In this document: positions 1 to 10,640 of the stretch, in pieces
Layout: every line of letters begins with the position of its first letter
Numbering within the stretch: the stretch's first letter is position 1
From: Buttiauxella agrestis ATCC 33320
GTDB lineage: Bacteria > Pseudomonadota > Gammaproteobacteria > Enterobacterales > Enterobacteriaceae
Assembly: GCA_024169445.1 (NCBI GenBank)
Contig: JALKFA010000001.1
Coordinates: 3,844,001-3,908,000 of the forward strand
DNA length: 64,000 nt
Direction of reading: 5' to 3'
Position numbers and translations under genes: made by a program
Notes under the pieces: model-generated
What the model saw: the letters and a program-made list of their open reading frames with translations, nothing else
Databases searched by the model: none
Told to the model about the DNA's origin: nothing

Positions 1-66
1 TTTGGTTGTGTGACTCGAACAACCCGCTAATACCAGAACCAATACAATCAGCCATCTTATATTCAC
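1..66 (-). CDS. emtA: Membrane-bound lytic murein transglycosylase E, 5' end only
   Basis: Only the first 22 codons lie in the window; the gene runs off the left edge. The reading begins with GTG at 66-64, with an AAGGA ribosome-binding site about 7 bases upstream. It encodes a lipoprotein signal peptide with a hydrophobic core and a lipobox LAGC (Cys16), then Ser-Ser. In E. coli emtA (mltE) is divergent from ldcA and begins with a very similar leader ending LLAGCSS. The family is an outer-membrane endo-acting lytic transglycosylase that cleaves peptidoglycan. Identity rests on the leader peptide plus synteny, because the catalytic domain is outside the window. Confidence 0.8.
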   Translation of the reverse strand, partial: MNIRWLIVLVLVLAGCSSHTTK

Positions 67-179
67 GCATCTATCCTTATATTACTAAGCCGTAGTTACC
101 GCGATTCGTCGTTGTCGACGGGTGACAACCACCGTTTCAAGCGGCATGATAACCAATTCACTTTACGCAAGGAAATGCC

Positions 180-1100
180 ATGTCGACGATTCGTTTAATT
201 GCCCCCTCTGGATTCTGTGTTAATCAGGCTGCTGCTGCCCGCGGCATCGAACGTTTGAAAGCCGCAGGTCACCGGGTTGAGAACCAGTCTGTGGTGACGC
301 GACGCTTCCAGCGTTTTGCCGGAACAGACGAACAACGACTGGCCGATATTCAGGATTTATCTGCACTGCCGTCAGAATGCGATATCGTGCTGGCGGTACG
401 CGGCGGCTATGGTGCAACGCGTCTGCTTGAAAAGATTGACTATTCGAGCCTTGGATATGCCTTTGCTGAACGGACACCGATCATTTGCGGGCATAGCGAT
501 TTCACCGCAATTCAGTTAGCGCTCCTTTCCCAAACCGGGACGGTTACCTTCAGCGGGCCAATGCTTGCCGGTAACTTTGGCGCTGAAGAGTTGAATAGCT
601 TCACCTGGCAGCATTTCTGGCAAGCAATTACTGAACCGAAATTTACCGTGGACTGGCAAAGCCCTACGCCAGCCTGTACCGCGAGCGGTACGTTGTGGGG
701 GGGAAATCTGGCGATGCTGGTGTCGATGATTGGCTCGCCATGGCTCAAGGTCATCGATGGCGGCATTTTAGTGGTTGAAGATATTAACGAGCACCCGTTC
801 CGCGTGGAGCGCTTGTTGCTGCAACTTCATCACGCAGGGATTTTAGCGCGTCAAAAAGCGCTGATTCTGGGCAGTTTTAATGGTGCAACGCTAAGTGATT
901 ATGATGGCGGGTATGATTTCGACGAAATGTGCCAAATGTTGCAACAACGCTTATCGATACCGGTCCTGCGGGGTTTACCGTTCGGCCATGAACCCGAAAC
1001 AGTTACCCTGCCACTGGGTGCCTGGGGTGAACTGCATCACGATGGGCAAACTGCCAGCCTGACCGTCAGTGGTCACCCCGTTATGAGGCAAAAAAAGTAA
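180..1100 (+). CDS. ldcA: L,D-carboxypeptidase A (murein tetrapeptide carboxypeptidase)
   Basis: Cytoplasmic serine peptidase of family S66. It removes the terminal D-Ala from recycled murein tetrapeptides so that the tripeptide can re-enter peptidoglycan synthesis. The 306 residues match the usual family length. The nucleophile elbow is GHSD with Ser106, and the other triad members are Glu200 (VVEDINEHP) and His270 (FGHEPE), the S66 Ser-Glu-His pattern. There is no signal peptide, as expected for a cytosolic recycling enzyme. The start ATG at 180 follows AAGGAAATGCC. It is divergent from emtA, pairing two peptidoglycan-turnover genes. Confident identification by sequence and synteny. Confidence 0.97.
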   Translation: MSTIRLIAPSGFCVNQAAAARGIERLKAAGHRVENQSVVTRRFQRFAGTDEQRLADIQDLSALPSECDIVLAVRGGYGATRLLEKIDYSSLGYAFAERTPIICGHSDFTAIQLALLSQTGTVTFSGPMLAGNFGAEELNSFTWQHFWQAITEPKFTVDWQSPTPACTASGTLWGGNLAMLVSMIGSPWLKVIDGGILVVEDINEHPFRVERLLLQLHHAGILARQKALILGSFNGATLSDYDGGYDFDEMCQMLQQRLSIPVLRGLPFGHEPETVTLPLGAWGELHHDGQTASLTVSGHPVMRQKK

Positions 1101-1188
1101 CTTTCGCCCTGCAGATAGCACAATTAATCAATGCCTTCCGTGTTAACATATGTACACGTTTGGCACAGGCAAAAGGGGAAAGATAATT

Positions 1189-2919
1189 TTGGACGCAGGG
1201 GCGATCGTTAGTCTGTTTATTTTAGGTTCCGTATTGGTAACTTGTAGCATCTTATTAAGTTCTTTTTCCTCTCGTCTTGGTATCCCCATTCTGGTTATTT
1301 TCCTCGCTATCGGCATGTTAGCGGGGATCGACGGTATCGGTGGCATTCCGTTTGATAATTATCCTTTCGCTTATCTGATCAGTAACCTGGCACTGGCGGT
1401 GATCCTGCTTGATGGCGGAATGCGCACCCAGGCCAGTTCGTTTCGTGTAGCCCTTGGCCCCGCGCTTTCGCTTGCCACTGTTGGCGTATTGGTAACATCG
1501 GGTTTAACCGGTATGGCGGCCGCCTGGCTGTTCAATCTTAATTTAATCGAAGGCTTACTGATTGGCGCTATCGTCGGCTCAACCGATGCGGCAGCGGTGT
1601 TTTCATTGCTGGGCGGCAAAGGGCTTAACGAACGTGTTGGCGCCACACTGGAGATTGAATCTGGCAGTAACGATCCGATGGCAGTGTTTCTGACCATCAC
1701 GCTGATTGAGATGATTCAGCAGGGGCAAACTGGCTTGAGCTGGATGTTCGTGGTGCATCTTATTCAGCAGTTTGGGCTGGGAATTTTGCTCGGCCTCGGC
1801 GGCGGTTATCTATTGTTGCAGATGATCAACCGCATCACTTTGCCACAAGGTTTGTATCCGCTGCTGGCGTTGAGCGGCGGGATTATGGTGTTTGGCATCA
1901 CCACGGCGCTGAACGGTAGTGGGATTCTGGCGGTCTATCTTTGTGGTTTCCTGTTAGGTAACCGCCCGATTCGCAGCCGCTTTGGTATTCTGCAAAACTT
2001 TGACGGGCTGGCGTGGTTTGCGCAAATCGGCATGTTCCTGGTGCTGGGATTGCTGGTGAACCCTACTGATTTGTTGCCGATTGCCATTCCGGCGTTGCTG
2101 CTTTCCATCTGGATGATTTTCTTTGCCCGCCCGCTGTCTGTGTTCCTCGGTCTGCTGCCATTCCGTGGCTTTAATCTGCGTGAACGTGTGTTTATCAGTT
2201 GGGTAGGATTACGCGGTGCGGTGCCGATTATCCTCGCGGTATTCCCGATGATGGCGGGCCTCGAAAATGCTCGTTTGTTCTTCAATGTGGCGTTCTTCGT
2301 GGTGCTGGTATCGTTGTTGTTACAGGGCACGTCTCTGAGTTGGGCGGCTAAAAAAGCCAAAGTTGTGGTGCCGCCAGTCGGTTGGCCGGTTTCCCGTGTC
2401 GGTCTGGATATTCATCCGGAGAATCCATGGGAACAGTTCGTGTATCAGCTAAGTGAAGATAAATGGTGCATCGGTGCCTCCCTGCGCGACCTGAAAATGC
2501 CGAAAGATACGCGAATAGCGGCACTGTTTCGTGACAATGTTCTGATGAATCCTGGCGACCGCACGCGGTTGAAAGTCGGTGATGTGCTCTGTGTTATTGG
2601 CCGTGAGCGCGATCTTCCTGCACTCGGTAAAATGTTTAGCCAGTCACCTCCTGTGTCGCTTGATCAGCGCTTCTTTGGGGACTTTATTCTCGAAGCCAGC
2701 GCCCAGTTTGCCGATGTCGCGACCATTTATGGGCTTGAGCTGGATGACAGTGTGAACACGCAGCAAACGTTGGGTGAATTTGTGGTAGGCATGCTTGGTG
2801 CAGCGCCGGTCGTCGGTGACCAGGTAGAATTCGCTGGCATGATTTGGACGGTTGCCGAGAAAGAAGATAACCAGGTGCTTAAAATCGGTGTCAGAGTCGA
2901 AAGCGAAGAAACCGAGTAA
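1189..2919 (+). CDS. cvrA: K+/H+ antiporter NhaP2/CvrA
   Basis: Inner-membrane CPA1-type cation/proton antiporter needed for K+ extrusion and growth at low osmolarity in E. coli. About a dozen hydrophobic helices fill residues 5-390. They include the conserved [12 protein letters not shown] and [11 protein letters not shown] segments that carry the ion-binding Asp residues. A cytoplasmic TrkA-C-type domain (about 400-485) and a C-terminal extension complete the protein. I place the start at the TTG at 1189, 39 bases inside the longest frame (ATG at 1150). There the protein aligns with the E. coli start (MDATTIISLF in E. coli, here [10 protein letters not shown]) and follows an AGGGGA site. 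The resulting 576 residues fit the family. Confidence 0.95.
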   Translation: MDAGAIVSLFILGSVLVTCSILLSSFSSRLGIPILVIFLAIGMLAGIDGIGGIPFDNYPFAYLISNLALAVILLDGGMRTQASSFRVALGPALSLATVGVLVTSGLTGMAAAWLFNLNLIEGLLIGAIVGSTDAAAVFSLLGGKGLNERVGATLEIESGSNDPMAVFLTITLIEMIQQGQTGLSWMFVVHLIQQFGLGILLGLGGGYLLLQMINRITLPQGLYPLLALSGGIMVFGITTALNGSGILAVYLCGFLLGNRPIRSRFGILQNFDGLAWFAQIGMFLVLGLLVNPTDLLPIAIPALLLSIWMIFFARPLSVFLGLLPFRGFNLRERVFISWVGLRGAVPIILAVFPMMAGLENARLFFNVAFFVVLVSLLLQGTSLSWAAKKAKVVVPPVGWPVSRVGLDIHPENPWEQFVYQLSEDKWCIGASLRDLKMPKDTRIAALFRDNVLMNPGDRTRLKVGDVLCVIGRERDLPALGKMFSQSPPVSLDQRFFGDFILEASAQFADVATIYGLELDDSVNTQQTLGEFVVGMLGAAPVVGDQVEFAGMIWTVAEKEDNQVLKIGVRVESEETE

Positions 2920-2927
2920 CAAAGTGG

Positions 2928-3003
2928 GTGTCGGATATCGCTTGCGCTAATCCGACATCCACGTTTTGTAGGGCGGATAAGCGTAAGCGTCATCCGTCAG
3001 CTT
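2928..3003. repeat. REP/BIME palindromic element
   Basis: Two inverted-repeat units of the REP type lie between the convergent cvrA and dadX. The first is GTCGGATATCGCTTGCGC followed by TAATCCGACATC. The second, GGGCGGATAAGCGTAAGCG then TCATCCG, shows the typical GCGGATAAGCGT core. Such elements lie at 3' ends in enteric genomes and can stabilise mRNA or bind DNA gyrase, HU or Pol I. Here the element is the only sequence between the two stop codons and probably serves both transcripts. Confidence 0.85.
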
Positions 3004-4077
3004 TTAAGGTTGTGTCACAACAGGCACTCGCGGTGCCAGTGCACACATCAGTTCGTACCCTACTGTCCCTGCAGCATGAGCGACATCATCAATTTTAACC
3101 TCGTTACCCCACAACTCAACCGGGCTGCCGATCCCAGCCTGTGGGCATGGTGTGAGGTCAACAGCCAGCATATCCATGGATATCGCCCCGACAGTGTGCG
3201 TTAACACGCCGTCGACACGCACTGGCGTACCCGTCGGTGCATGACGCGGGTAACCATCCGCATAACCACAAGCGACGATACCAATTCGCTGTTCAGCATC
3301 AGTGCGATAACGGCTGCCGTAACCGACGGCATCGCCCGGTTTGAGATTCTGGATACCAATAATTTCACTTTGCAAACTCATGACCGGCTGCAAACCGCTG
3401 GTGGCGACATCGCACCATTGGCCGCTCGGCGATGCGCCATACAGCACAATACCAGGACGAACCCAATCGAAATGCGCTTCAGGGTGCCACAGCGTTGCCG
3501 CAGAATTCGCGAGTGAGCGAGGGCAATCTAAACCTTCGGCTGCCTGCTCTACCCGCTTCATCGGTTCAACAATCCCTTCAGGCTGCTCCGCATCGGCAAA
3601 ATGTGCCATCAGCGTTAACTGGCCGACGTTGGCAATAACCCGTAATTGCTGCCAGATAGAATGCACCCGATCAGCGCTGAACCCGAGTCGGTTCATGCCA
3701 CTGTTCATTTTCAGGTAAACATCGAGTGGTGCGTTAAGTTTGGCATTCGCCAGAGCCTTCACCTGCCAGTTGCTGTGCAAACTGGTGGTGAGACGGTACT
3801 GGTCAAACAGCGGCAGTTCATCGGCGTGGAAAAAGCCTTCGAGCATCAAAATCGGCCCTTTCCAGCCGCGTTCACGCAGCAAAATAGCTTCTTCAATGTT
3901 GAGCATCGCGAAGCCATCAGTTTCATTTAATGACGACCAGATACGCTCCAGACCATGACCATAAGCATTCGCTTTGACGACCGACCAGACGCGTGAATGA
4001 GGTGCTGCCCGGCGGACAACTTTTAAATTGTTACGCAGCGCGCTGAGATCCAGCGTCGCAAGAACAGGACGGGTCAT
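3004..4077 (-). CDS. dadX: Catabolic alanine racemase
   Basis: PLP-dependent fold-type III alanine racemase that converts L-Ala to D-Ala so that DadA can oxidise it. The PLP Schiff-base lysine is Lys35 in VVKANAYGHG, and the second catalytic residue, Tyr253, lies in VGYGSRY. The N-terminal TIM barrel and C-terminal beta domain are both present in 357 residues, the normal length. It follows dadA on the same strand after about 19 bases and is therefore the second gene of the dadAX operon. It is distinguished from the biosynthetic alr by this context. Confidence 0.97.
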   Translation of the reverse strand: MTRPVLATLDLSALRNNLKVVRRAAPHSRVWSVVKANAYGHGLERIWSSLNETDGFAMLNIEEAILLRERGWKGPILMLEGFFHADELPLFDQYRLTTSLHSNWQVKALANAKLNAPLDVYLKMNSGMNRLGFSADRVHSIWQQLRVIANVGQLTLMAHFADAEQPEGIVEPMKRVEQAAEGLDCPRSLANSAATLWHPEAHFDWVRPGIVLYGASPSGQWCDVATSGLQPVMSLQSEIIGIQNLKPGDAVGYGSRYRTDAEQRIGIVACGYADGYPRHAPTGTPVRVDGVLTHTVGAISMDMLAVDLTPCPQAGIGSPVELWGNEVKIDDVAHAAGTVGYELMCALAPRVPVVTQP

Positions 4078-4096
4078 GTCCGCTCCTTGTTTAAAA

Positions 4097-5395
4097 TTAA
4101 TTATGAGCGTTATGCAGACGCTGTGAGCCTGTCGGATTGAAGCCTGGGGAGTAACGCGCTACCGCGAGATCATCAAACGGAATCGCCGGTGTTCTTCCAG
4201 AAATTAAATCACTTAACATCTGACCTGAGCCGCAGGCCATCGTCCAACCCAGCGTTCCGTGCCCCGTGTTGAGCCACAAATTCTTGAACGGTGTCCGCCC
4301 GACAATCGGCGTGCCGTCTGGCGTCATCGGACGTAAACCGGTCCAGAATGTCGCCTGTTCAACGTGCCCACCGCGCGGGTAAAGATCGCGGACGACCATT
4401 TCCAGGGTTTCACGACGTGGTTGCCGTAATTCAGTGTTGTATCCAACAATTTCTGCCATTCCGCCGACGCGAATACGCTGGTCGAAACGCGTGATAGCAA
4501 TTTTGTATGTCTCATCGAGAATAGTCGAAACCGGAGCGCCTTGCTCATCGGCAATAGGTATAGTCAGGGAATAGCCTTTGAGCGGATACACTGGAATATC
4601 AACGATATTTTTCAATAAGCCCGTGGAATACGAACCGAAAGCGACAACATACGCATCGGCTTTCACCACCTCTTTACCGCACTGCACACCAAAAATATTC
4701 TGGCCTTCATACAGCAAACGATCGACTGGCGTATTAAAACGAAACACTACGCCCGCTTCGGCGGCCATGCGGGCCAGATTTTGCGTGAACAACTGGCAGT
4801 CGCCAGTTTCATCATTAGGAAGACGCAGGCCACCCGTCAGTTTATGGGCGACATCAGCCAGTGCAGGCTCTACTTCGGCTAAACGACTGGCTTCCAGCAA
4901 TTGGTACGGCACACCGGCATCTTCGAGAACCGCAATGTCTTTGGCCGCGTTTTCAAACTGCTGCGCGGTGCGGAACAGTTGCAGCGTACCGCCCTGCCGT
5001 CCTTCATATTGAATATTGGTGCTCTGGCGCAGTTCTTTCAGGCAATCGCGGCTGTACTCCGCCAGGCGCACCATGCGGCCTTTGTTTTCCATGTAATGGC
5101 GCATGTCGCAATTGCGCAGCATTTGCAGCATCCACTTCAGCTGAAATTGTGTGCCATCAAGGCTAATGGCCAGTGGAGCGTGGCGCTGGAACATCCATTT
5201 AATAGCTTTAAGCGGCACACCAGGAGCTGCCCAGGGTGCGGCGTATCCCGGTGATATTTGCCCGGCATTGGCCGCGCTGGTTTCCATGGCAGGCCCCGCT
5301 TCCCTGTCGATAACCGTGACATCATGCCCAGCCTGACGCAAATACCAGGCACTGCTGACACCAACAACACCACTTCCCAGCACCACAACACGCAT
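4097..5395 (-). CDS. dadA: D-amino acid dehydrogenase, FAD subunit
   Basis: FAD-dependent membrane-associated dehydrogenase that deaminates D-alanine and other D-amino acids, feeding electrons to the respiratory chain. A Rossmann dinucleotide motif GSGVVGV begins at residue 7, followed by the DAO signature ([24 protein letters not shown]) and C-terminal [14 protein letters not shown]. The start used is the second of two close ATGs. The upstream one at 5401 lies directly against the GGTGGA site, whereas 5395 has correct spacing and gives 432 residues like E. coli DadA. First gene of dadAX, controlled by the Lrp/CRP region upstream. Confidence 0.97.
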   Translation of the reverse strand: MRVVVLGSGVVGVSSAWYLRQAGHDVTVIDREAGPAMETSAANAGQISPGYAAPWAAPGVPLKAIKWMFQRHAPLAISLDGTQFQLKWMLQMLRNCDMRHYMENKGRMVRLAEYSRDCLKELRQSTNIQYEGRQGGTLQLFRTAQQFENAAKDIAVLEDAGVPYQLLEASRLAEVEPALADVAHKLTGGLRLPNDETGDCQLFTQNLARMAAEAGVVFRFNTPVDRLLYEGQNIFGVQCGKEVVKADAYVVAFGSYSTGLLKNIVDIPVYPLKGYSLTIPIADEQGAPVSTILDETYKIAITRFDQRIRVGGMAEIVGYNTELRQPRRETLEMVVRDLYPRGGHVEQATFWTGLRPMTPDGTPIVGRTPFKNLWLNTGHGTLGWTMACGSGQMLSDLISGRTPAIPFDDLAVARYSPGFNPTGSQRLHNAHN

Positions 5396-5720
5396 ATCCA
5401 TTCCACCATTTAGCTAAAAGAATAATCTTCTGATTACAAATTGATAACCCAGATGAAAATGTTATTCAACATATGGCTTTATTATAGTGACTTTCCTCAC
5501 ATCCTTAGCTGATACAGCAGGATGGCGATAATTAGAATCTCCTGCGATGATTCTATTTTACACAGAATATTATTCTGCATTCCTCGTCAAATACGGGGTG
5601 TTAAGATGAGTAAATCGTGAGGAAAAAATTTTGCTTGCAGCGGCTAAGTTTCAGGAGTTGTCTATTCTTGAAGGTGAGGCTTTCCATCCAGAGAGAGCCG
5701 CCAACAATGAGGGCGCGCTG
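5396..5720. promoter_or_regulatory. dadA/ycgB divergent control region with Lrp boxes and CRP site
   Basis: This intergenic stretch holds clear regulator sites. Bases 5563-5577 (CAGAATATTATTCTG) match the Lrp consensus YAGHAWATTWTDCTR at all 15 positions. Bases 5533-5555 form a second imperfect palindrome (TAGAATC...GATTCTA). Bases 5486-5501 read AGTGA-N6-TCACA, one mismatch from the CRP core. In E. coli the dad operon is known to be regulated by Lrp with alanine and by cAMP-CRP, so these are the expected sites. The left part is AT-rich and holds the dadA promoter. The ycgB start region is the right-hand 60 bases. Confidence 0.75.
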
Positions 5721-7256
5721 ATGGCTATTGTTACTGATTCCGCCACAAAGGATTCTAAACGTCTTAGTGATGGACCTGACTGGACGTTCGAACTGCTTGA
5801 TGTCTATCTCGCTGAGATTGACCGTGTCGCTAAACTCTATCGGCTGGAGACTTATCCTCATCAAATTGAAGTGATTACCTCCGAGCAAATGATGGATGCT
5901 TATTCAAGTGTCGGGATGCCGATTAACTACCCGCACTGGTCATTTGGTAAAAAATTCATTGAAACGGAGCGGCTTTATAAACATGGGCAGCAGGGTTTGG
6001 CCTATGAAATCGTCATCAACTCGAACCCGTGTATCGCTTATTTGATGGAAGAAAACACCATCACAATGCAGGCACTGGTTATCGCGCATGCCTGTTATGG
6101 GCACAACTCTTTCTTCAAGAACAACTACTTGTTCCGTAGCTGGACGGATGCAAGCTCGATTATTGATTATCTGATTTTCGCCCGTAAATACATCACCGAG
6201 TGTGAAGAGCGTTATGGCGTAGATGAAGTAGAGCGTTTGCTCGACTCCTGCCATGCCCTGATGAACTACGGCGTGGACCGCTATAAACGTCCGCAGAAGA
6301 TTTCATTGCAGGAAGAAACCGCCCGGCAGAAAAGCCGTGAAGAGTATCTGCAAAGCCAGGTCAACACGCTCTGGCGCACCCTGCCACGCCGTGAAGAGGA
6401 AAAGACGGTTGCTGAAGCACGTCGTTACCCTTCTGAGCCGCAAGAAAACCTGCTCTATTTTATGGAGAAGAATGCACCGCTGCTGGAGTCATGGCAGCGT
6501 GAAATTTTGCGTATCGTGCGTAAGGTCAGTCAGTATTTTTATCCGCAGAAACAAACACAAGTGATGAATGAAGGCTGGGCGACGTTCTGGCACTACACCA
6601 TCCTTAATCATCTGTACGATGAAGGTAAAGTGACCGACCGCTTTATGCTGGAGTTTTTGCACAGCCACACTAATGTGGTGTTCCAGCCGCCGTACAACAG
6701 CCCGTGGTACAGCGGGATTAACCCGTATGCCCTCGGTTTTGCAATGTTCCAGGATATCAAACGGATTTGCCAATCGCCGACCGAAGAAGATCGCTACTGG
6801 TTCCCGGATATTGCGGGTAAAGATTGGCTGGAAACACTGCATTTCGCGATGCGTGATTTCAAGGACGAAAGTTTTATCAGCCAGTTCCTGTCACCAAAAC
6901 TGATGCGCGATTTCCGTTTGTTTACCGTGCTTGATGATGACCGCAATAATTACCTGGAAATTGCCGCTATTCATAATGAAGAAGGCTACCGGAAGATCCG
7001 TGCTGAACTGTCCGCTCAGTACAATCTCAGCAACCTTGAGCCAAATATTCAGGTGTGGAACGTTGATTTGCGCGGCGACCGTTCGCTCACGCTGCGTTAT
7101 ATCCCGCATAACCGAGCGCCACTGGATAAAGGGCGTCGTGAAGTCCTCAAACATGTGCATCGTCTGTGGGGCTTTGATGTGACGCTCGAGCAGCAAAATG
7201 AAGATGGTAGCGTTGAGTTGCTTGAACGTTGCCCTCCACGGCTCAATAGCCTGTAA
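5721..7256 (+). CDS. ycgB: SpoVR family protein YcgB
   Basis: Cytoplasmic protein of the SpoVR/YcgB family, in E. coli a stationary-phase RpoS-dependent gene of unresolved biochemical function. The whole 511-residue protein is collinear with the E. coli one, including YPHWSFGKKFIETERLYKHG and the HSH/His-rich central region (ACYGHNSFF, MNEGWATFWHYTI). The conserved His, Glu and Asp residues suggest a metal site, but this is inference. The start is ATG 5721 after a GAGGG sequence. A longer frame opens at a TTG 90 bases upstream but adds residues not found in the family. A bidirectional terminator follows. Confidence 0.93.
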   Translation: MAIVTDSATKDSKRLSDGPDWTFELLDVYLAEIDRVAKLYRLETYPHQIEVITSEQMMDAYSSVGMPINYPHWSFGKKFIETERLYKHGQQGLAYEIVINSNPCIAYLMEENTITMQALVIAHACYGHNSFFKNNYLFRSWTDASSIIDYLIFARKYITECEERYGVDEVERLLDSCHALMNYGVDRYKRPQKISLQEETARQKSREEYLQSQVNTLWRTLPRREEEKTVAEARRYPSEPQENLLYFMEKNAPLLESWQREILRIVRKVSQYFYPQKQTQVMNEGWATFWHYTILNHLYDEGKVTDRFMLEFLHSHTNVVFQPPYNSPWYSGINPYALGFAMFQDIKRICQSPTEEDRYWFPDIAGKDWLETLHFAMRDFKDESFISQFLSPKLMRDFRLFTVLDDDRNNYLEIAAIHNEEGYRKIRAELSAQYNLSNLEPNIQVWNVDLRGDRSLTLRYIPHNRAPLDKGRREVLKHVHRLWGFDVTLEQQNEDGSVELLERCPPRLNSL

Positions 7257-7278
7257 CCGTCACTGCACAGGCATAAAA

Positions 7279-7306
7279 AAACGCTTCCTTCGGGAAGCGT
7301 TTTTCG
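7279..7306. terminator. Bidirectional terminator between ycgB and fadR
   Basis: A strong hairpin, AAACGCTTCC-TTCG-GGAAGCGTTT, with a UUCG-type tetraloop. It is flanked by an A-run on the left and a T-run on the right, so it can end both the ycgB (+) and fadR (-) transcripts. Confidence 0.9.
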
Positions 7307-7336
7307 TATTACGTGGGTTGATATGAAAATGCCAGA

Positions 7337-8056
7337 TTAACGGCTGTGCATCGCCAAATCGCCCGGTAAATTTTTCTGCATCCGATGCCAGATTTCACCA
7401 CTTTCACGGCCATAGGTACGAACGGTATCAAATACCTGGTCGTGCAGGCCTTGTTGGCAAATTTCTGCCAGACGGTGGTAGAAGCCTAATGCCAGGCTGC
7501 GCGCTTCAGGGCTTGAGAAATAGTGACGACCGATACGGGTATATAATCCTTTCATTCCATTGAGGATTAGCCCGTAAATCGGGTTGCCAGAAGCGAACGC
7601 CAGGCCACGGAAAATGCTGTAATCCAGCTTTGCAAACGCATCAGCGTGGTCTTCAACACTATTCGCCGTCGCCAGGACTTCTTGTGCTTTATCCGGATGC
7701 TGACGAACAGCGGTGCGGATAAAGATCGTCGCAATGTTGGTACGAACGGATAACAGATTATCAATCAGCTGTGGCACGCTGTCGTGATCGAGACGTGCCA
7801 GCGTTTCCAGAATGTTTAAACCTGAGGTTTCCCAGAAGTTATTCACTTTGGTCGGCTTGCCATGCTGAATGGTTAACCAGCCATCACGCGCCAGACGCTG
7901 AAGCACCTCGCGCAATGTGGTACGAGTGACGCCAATTAGCTCGGATAACTCACGTTCAGCGGGAAGAATTGTCCCCGGAGCGAAGCGGTTATTCCAGATA
8001 CTCTCAATGATGTATTCTTCCGCGAAACCCGCTGGGCTCTGCGCCTTAATGACCAT
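7337..8056 (-). CDS. fadR: Fatty acid metabolism regulator FadR
   Basis: GntR-family transcription factor that represses fatty-acid degradation (fad) genes and activates fabA/fabB. Long-chain acyl-CoA releases it from DNA. The N-terminal winged helix (about residues 5-75, [34 protein letters not shown]) is followed by the all-helical acyl-CoA-binding domain. Its 239 residues equal the E. coli length. It lies divergent from nhaB, as in E. coli. A candidate target operator occurs in this window upstream of fadD. Confidence 0.98.
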   Translation of the reverse strand: MVIKAQSPAGFAEEYIIESIWNNRFAPGTILPAERELSELIGVTRTTLREVLQRLARDGWLTIQHGKPTKVNNFWETSGLNILETLARLDHDSVPQLIDNLLSVRTNIATIFIRTAVRQHPDKAQEVLATANSVEDHADAFAKLDYSIFRGLAFASGNPIYGLILNGMKGLYTRIGRHYFSSPEARSLALGFYHRLAEICQQGLHDQVFDTVRTYGRESGEIWHRMQKNLPGDLAMHSR

Positions 8057-8352
8057 AGTATGCTTTCCATTACACAGGTTTTGCTAAAGAGACTCATCAT
8101 ACCAGATGCCTTGCGGCGCAGGTAGCAGCGACAGCCGCCAAATGTGGAATCGTGGTTTAATTTTGCACGTAATCACACATCCAAATAATATTCCAATACC
8201 TTGATTGAAATCTTGTGCGCGGTTAACCTGAAACACCTCGATTAAAACGCAATTTTATAATGTATCCGAAATGTTTCATTTTTAACGCAGGCTGATAACT
8301 ATCCGCTCTGTATCTGAGACATGACGGGTCACAGGAGCATGATAATTCAACG

Positions 8353-9918
8353 ATGGAAATGTCTACCGGGCGTGCGCTGTTTCGCAACTTCTTAGGCCAG
8401 TCTCCGAATTGGTACAAGCTGACTTTATTGACTTTTTTAGTCATTAACCCTTTAGTTTTTTGGTTTGTTAGCCCATTTCTGGCAGGCTGGTTACTTGTAG
8501 CAGAGTTTATCTTTACCCTCGCAATGGCGCTGAAATGTTATCCGTTAATGCCAGGCGGTATGTTGGCGTTTGAAGCGGTGTTCATCGGCATGACCAGTGC
8601 AGACCATGTGCGCACAGAAATCGCCGCGAATATCGAAGTCTTGCTGTTGCTTATCTTTATGGTGGCGGGCATCTACTTCATGAAGCAACTCCTGCTTTTG
8701 GTCTTTACCAAGTTGCTGTTGGGTATCCGCTCGAAGATTTTACTCTCGCTGGCATTTTGTCTCGCTGCGGCGTTTTTGTCAGCATTTCTCGATGCCCTTA
8801 CTGTGGTCGCGGTGGTCATCAGCGTAGCAGTGGGTTTCTACGACATTTATCACCGTGTGGCATCCGCTGGCGACATTGACGGGGATCTACAGGATGACTC
8901 GCGCCTTGATTCCGAGAATCGCAATACGCTTGAAGAGTTCCGCGCTTTCTTACGCAGCCTGATGATGCACGCAGGTGTCGGCACGGCACTGGGTGGCGTG
9001 ATGACGATGGTGGGCGAACCGCAAAACCTGATCATTGCGAAAAATGCCGGTTGGCATTTTGGTGATTTCTTCCTGCGTATGGCACCCGTTACCCTACCGG
9101 TTCTCGTCTGCGGACTGCTCACCTGTGTTCTGCTTGAGTCCACCAAAATCCTCGGTTACGGCGAAAAACTGCCGGAAAAAGTCCGTGGGATTTTGCAAGA
9201 CTACGATACCAGGAGCGCGCAGAAGCGCACGCGCCAGGACCGTATGAAGCTCATCGTTCAGGCATTGATTGGTGTTTGGCTGGTCATTGCGCTGGCGCTG
9301 CATCTGGCTGAAGTCGGGTTAATTGGTTTATCGGTGATTATCTTCGCCACTGCACTTTGTGGTGTGACTGATGAACACCAGATAGGTAAAGCCTTCACCG
9401 AAGCGCTGCCCTTCACTGCCCTGTTAACGGTGTTTTTTGCGGTGGTCGCAGTGATTATCGACCAGCATTTGTTTACGCCGGTGATTCAATTTGTATTGCA
9501 AGCCGAACCGCAATCGCAACTGGCGCTGTTCTATTTGTTCAACGGTATTTTGTCATCGATTTCCGATAACGTGTTTGTTGGCACCGTGTACATCAACGAA
9601 GCGAAAGCTGCGCTAACCAGCGGCATTATCGATCTTAAACAGTTTGAGTTGCTCGCGGTGGCCATTAACACTGGGACTAACTTACCATCAGTTGCGACAC
9701 CGAACGGCCAGGCAGCATTTTTATTCCTGCTCACTTCGGCGCTGGCACCACTGATTCGCCTATCTTATGGTCGCATGGTGCTAATGGCTCTGCCATATAC
9801 GCTGGTGCTAACTGTGGTCGGCCTGTTATGCGTAGAATTTACTCTACTGCCAGCCACGGAATGGATGATGCAAACTGGTTTGATTTCCTCCCCCGCTATA
9901 GACGCCATACCGCACTAA
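8353..9918 (+). CDS. nhaB: Na+/H+ antiporter NhaB
   Basis: Inner-membrane electrogenic sodium/proton antiporter of the NhaB family, in the ion-transporter (IT) superfamily. The 521 residues form many transmembrane helices with the family motifs [19 protein letters not shown] (around 140), [17 protein letters not shown] and [21 protein letters not shown] near the C-terminus. The ATG at 8353 lies after an AGGAGC-type site. The roughly 300-base gap to the divergent fadR holds both promoters; I see no other gene in it. Confidence 0.97.
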   Translation: MEMSTGRALFRNFLGQSPNWYKLTLLTFLVINPLVFWFVSPFLAGWLLVAEFIFTLAMALKCYPLMPGGMLAFEAVFIGMTSADHVRTEIAANIEVLLLLIFMVAGIYFMKQLLLLVFTKLLLGIRSKILLSLAFCLAAAFLSAFLDALTVVAVVISVAVGFYDIYHRVASAGDIDGDLQDDSRLDSENRNTLEEFRAFLRSLMMHAGVGTALGGVMTMVGEPQNLIIAKNAGWHFGDFFLRMAPVTLPVLVCGLLTCVLLESTKILGYGEKLPEKVRGILQDYDTRSAQKRTRQDRMKLIVQALIGVWLVIALALHLAEVGLIGLSVIIFATALCGVTDEHQIGKAFTEALPFTALLTVFFAVVAVIIDQHLFTPVIQFVLQAEPQSQLALFYLFNGILSSISDNVFVGTVYINEAKAALTSGIIDLKQFELLAVAINTGTNLPSVATPNGQAAFLFLLTSALAPLIRLSYGRMVLMALPYTLVLTVVGLLCVEFTLLPATEWMMQTGLISSPAIDAIPH

Positions 9919-9927
9919 GCTAAATTT

Positions 9928-9957
9928 ACGGGCAGCCTGCTGCCCGTTTACCTTTTT
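9928..9957 (+). terminator. nhaB terminator
   Basis: Hairpin ACGGGCA-GCCTGC-TGCCCGT followed by TTACCTTTTTG, just after the nhaB stop codon. Confidence 0.8.
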
Positions 9958-10061
9958 GTCTGATAAACATTCAATTAGCATGTTATTTTGATGTGCGTAC
10001 TGGTGCTGAAACCGAATTCGTTTACACTGCCGACTAAAAGCATGTTGCAGGGATACTGATT

Positions 10062-10592
10062 ATGTTGCGATATTTGAACCAATGCTCCCGTGGGCGCGGT
10101 GCCTGGCTTCTTTTGGCATTCACGGCTTTCGCCCTGGAGATGGTGGCATTGTGGTTCCAGCACGTCATGTTGCTGAAACCTTGTGTAATGTGTATTTATG
10201 AGCGCTGTGCACTGTTTGGTGTAATGGGTGCGGGAATTGTTGGTGCGATTGCGCCGAAATCACCGTTGCGTTATGCCGGAATTGCACTGTGGATTTATAG
10301 TGCCGGGAAAGGTCTGCAGTTAGCATGGGAACATACCATGCTGCAACTTCACCCTTCTCCGTTTGTAACCTGTGACTTTGCCGCTCGTTTCCCAGGCTGG
10401 TTGCCACTCGATAAATGGTTACCACAGGTTTTTGTGGCGACAGGGGACTGTTCCGTGCGTCAATGGGAATTCCTGTCGCTGGATATGGTGCAGTGGCTGG
10501 TAGGAGTTTTTGCTGTGTTCCTGGTGATTGCTGTGCTGGTGTTGATTGCTCAGCCATTCAAACCAAAACGTCGTGACCTATTCGGTCGTTAA
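10062..10592 (+). CDS. dsbB: Disulfide bond formation protein B
   Basis: Inner-membrane quinone reductase that re-oxidises periplasmic DsbA and passes electrons to ubiquinone or menaquinone. Four transmembrane helices lie in 176 residues, the same length as E. coli DsbB. The first periplasmic loop carries the redox pair Cys41-x-x-Cys44 (KPCVMC) and the second loop the pair Cys104 and Cys130, at exactly the E. coli positions. The residue between the first pair differs (VM against VL). It sits downstream of nhaB on the same strand but with its own upstream gap and terminator. Confidence 0.98.
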   Translation: MLRYLNQCSRGRGAWLLLAFTAFALEMVALWFQHVMLLKPCVMCIYERCALFGVMGAGIVGAIAPKSPLRYAGIALWIYSAGKGLQLAWEHTMLQLHPSPFVTCDFAARFPGWLPLDKWLPQVFVATGDCSVRQWEFLSLDMVQWLVGVFAVFLVIAVLVLIAQPFKPKRRDLFGR

Positions 10593-10613
10593 GTCCAGCT
10601 CTCCAGAAAACAA

Positions 10614-10636
10614 AAACCCGCCGAGGCGGGTTTTTT
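10614..10636 (+). terminator. dsbB terminator
   Basis: Hairpin AAACCCGCC-GA-GGCGGGTTT followed by a run of T. It lies against the stop codon of the convergent lipoprotein gene and can probably act on both strands. Confidence 0.85.
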
Positions 10637-10640
10637 ATTA

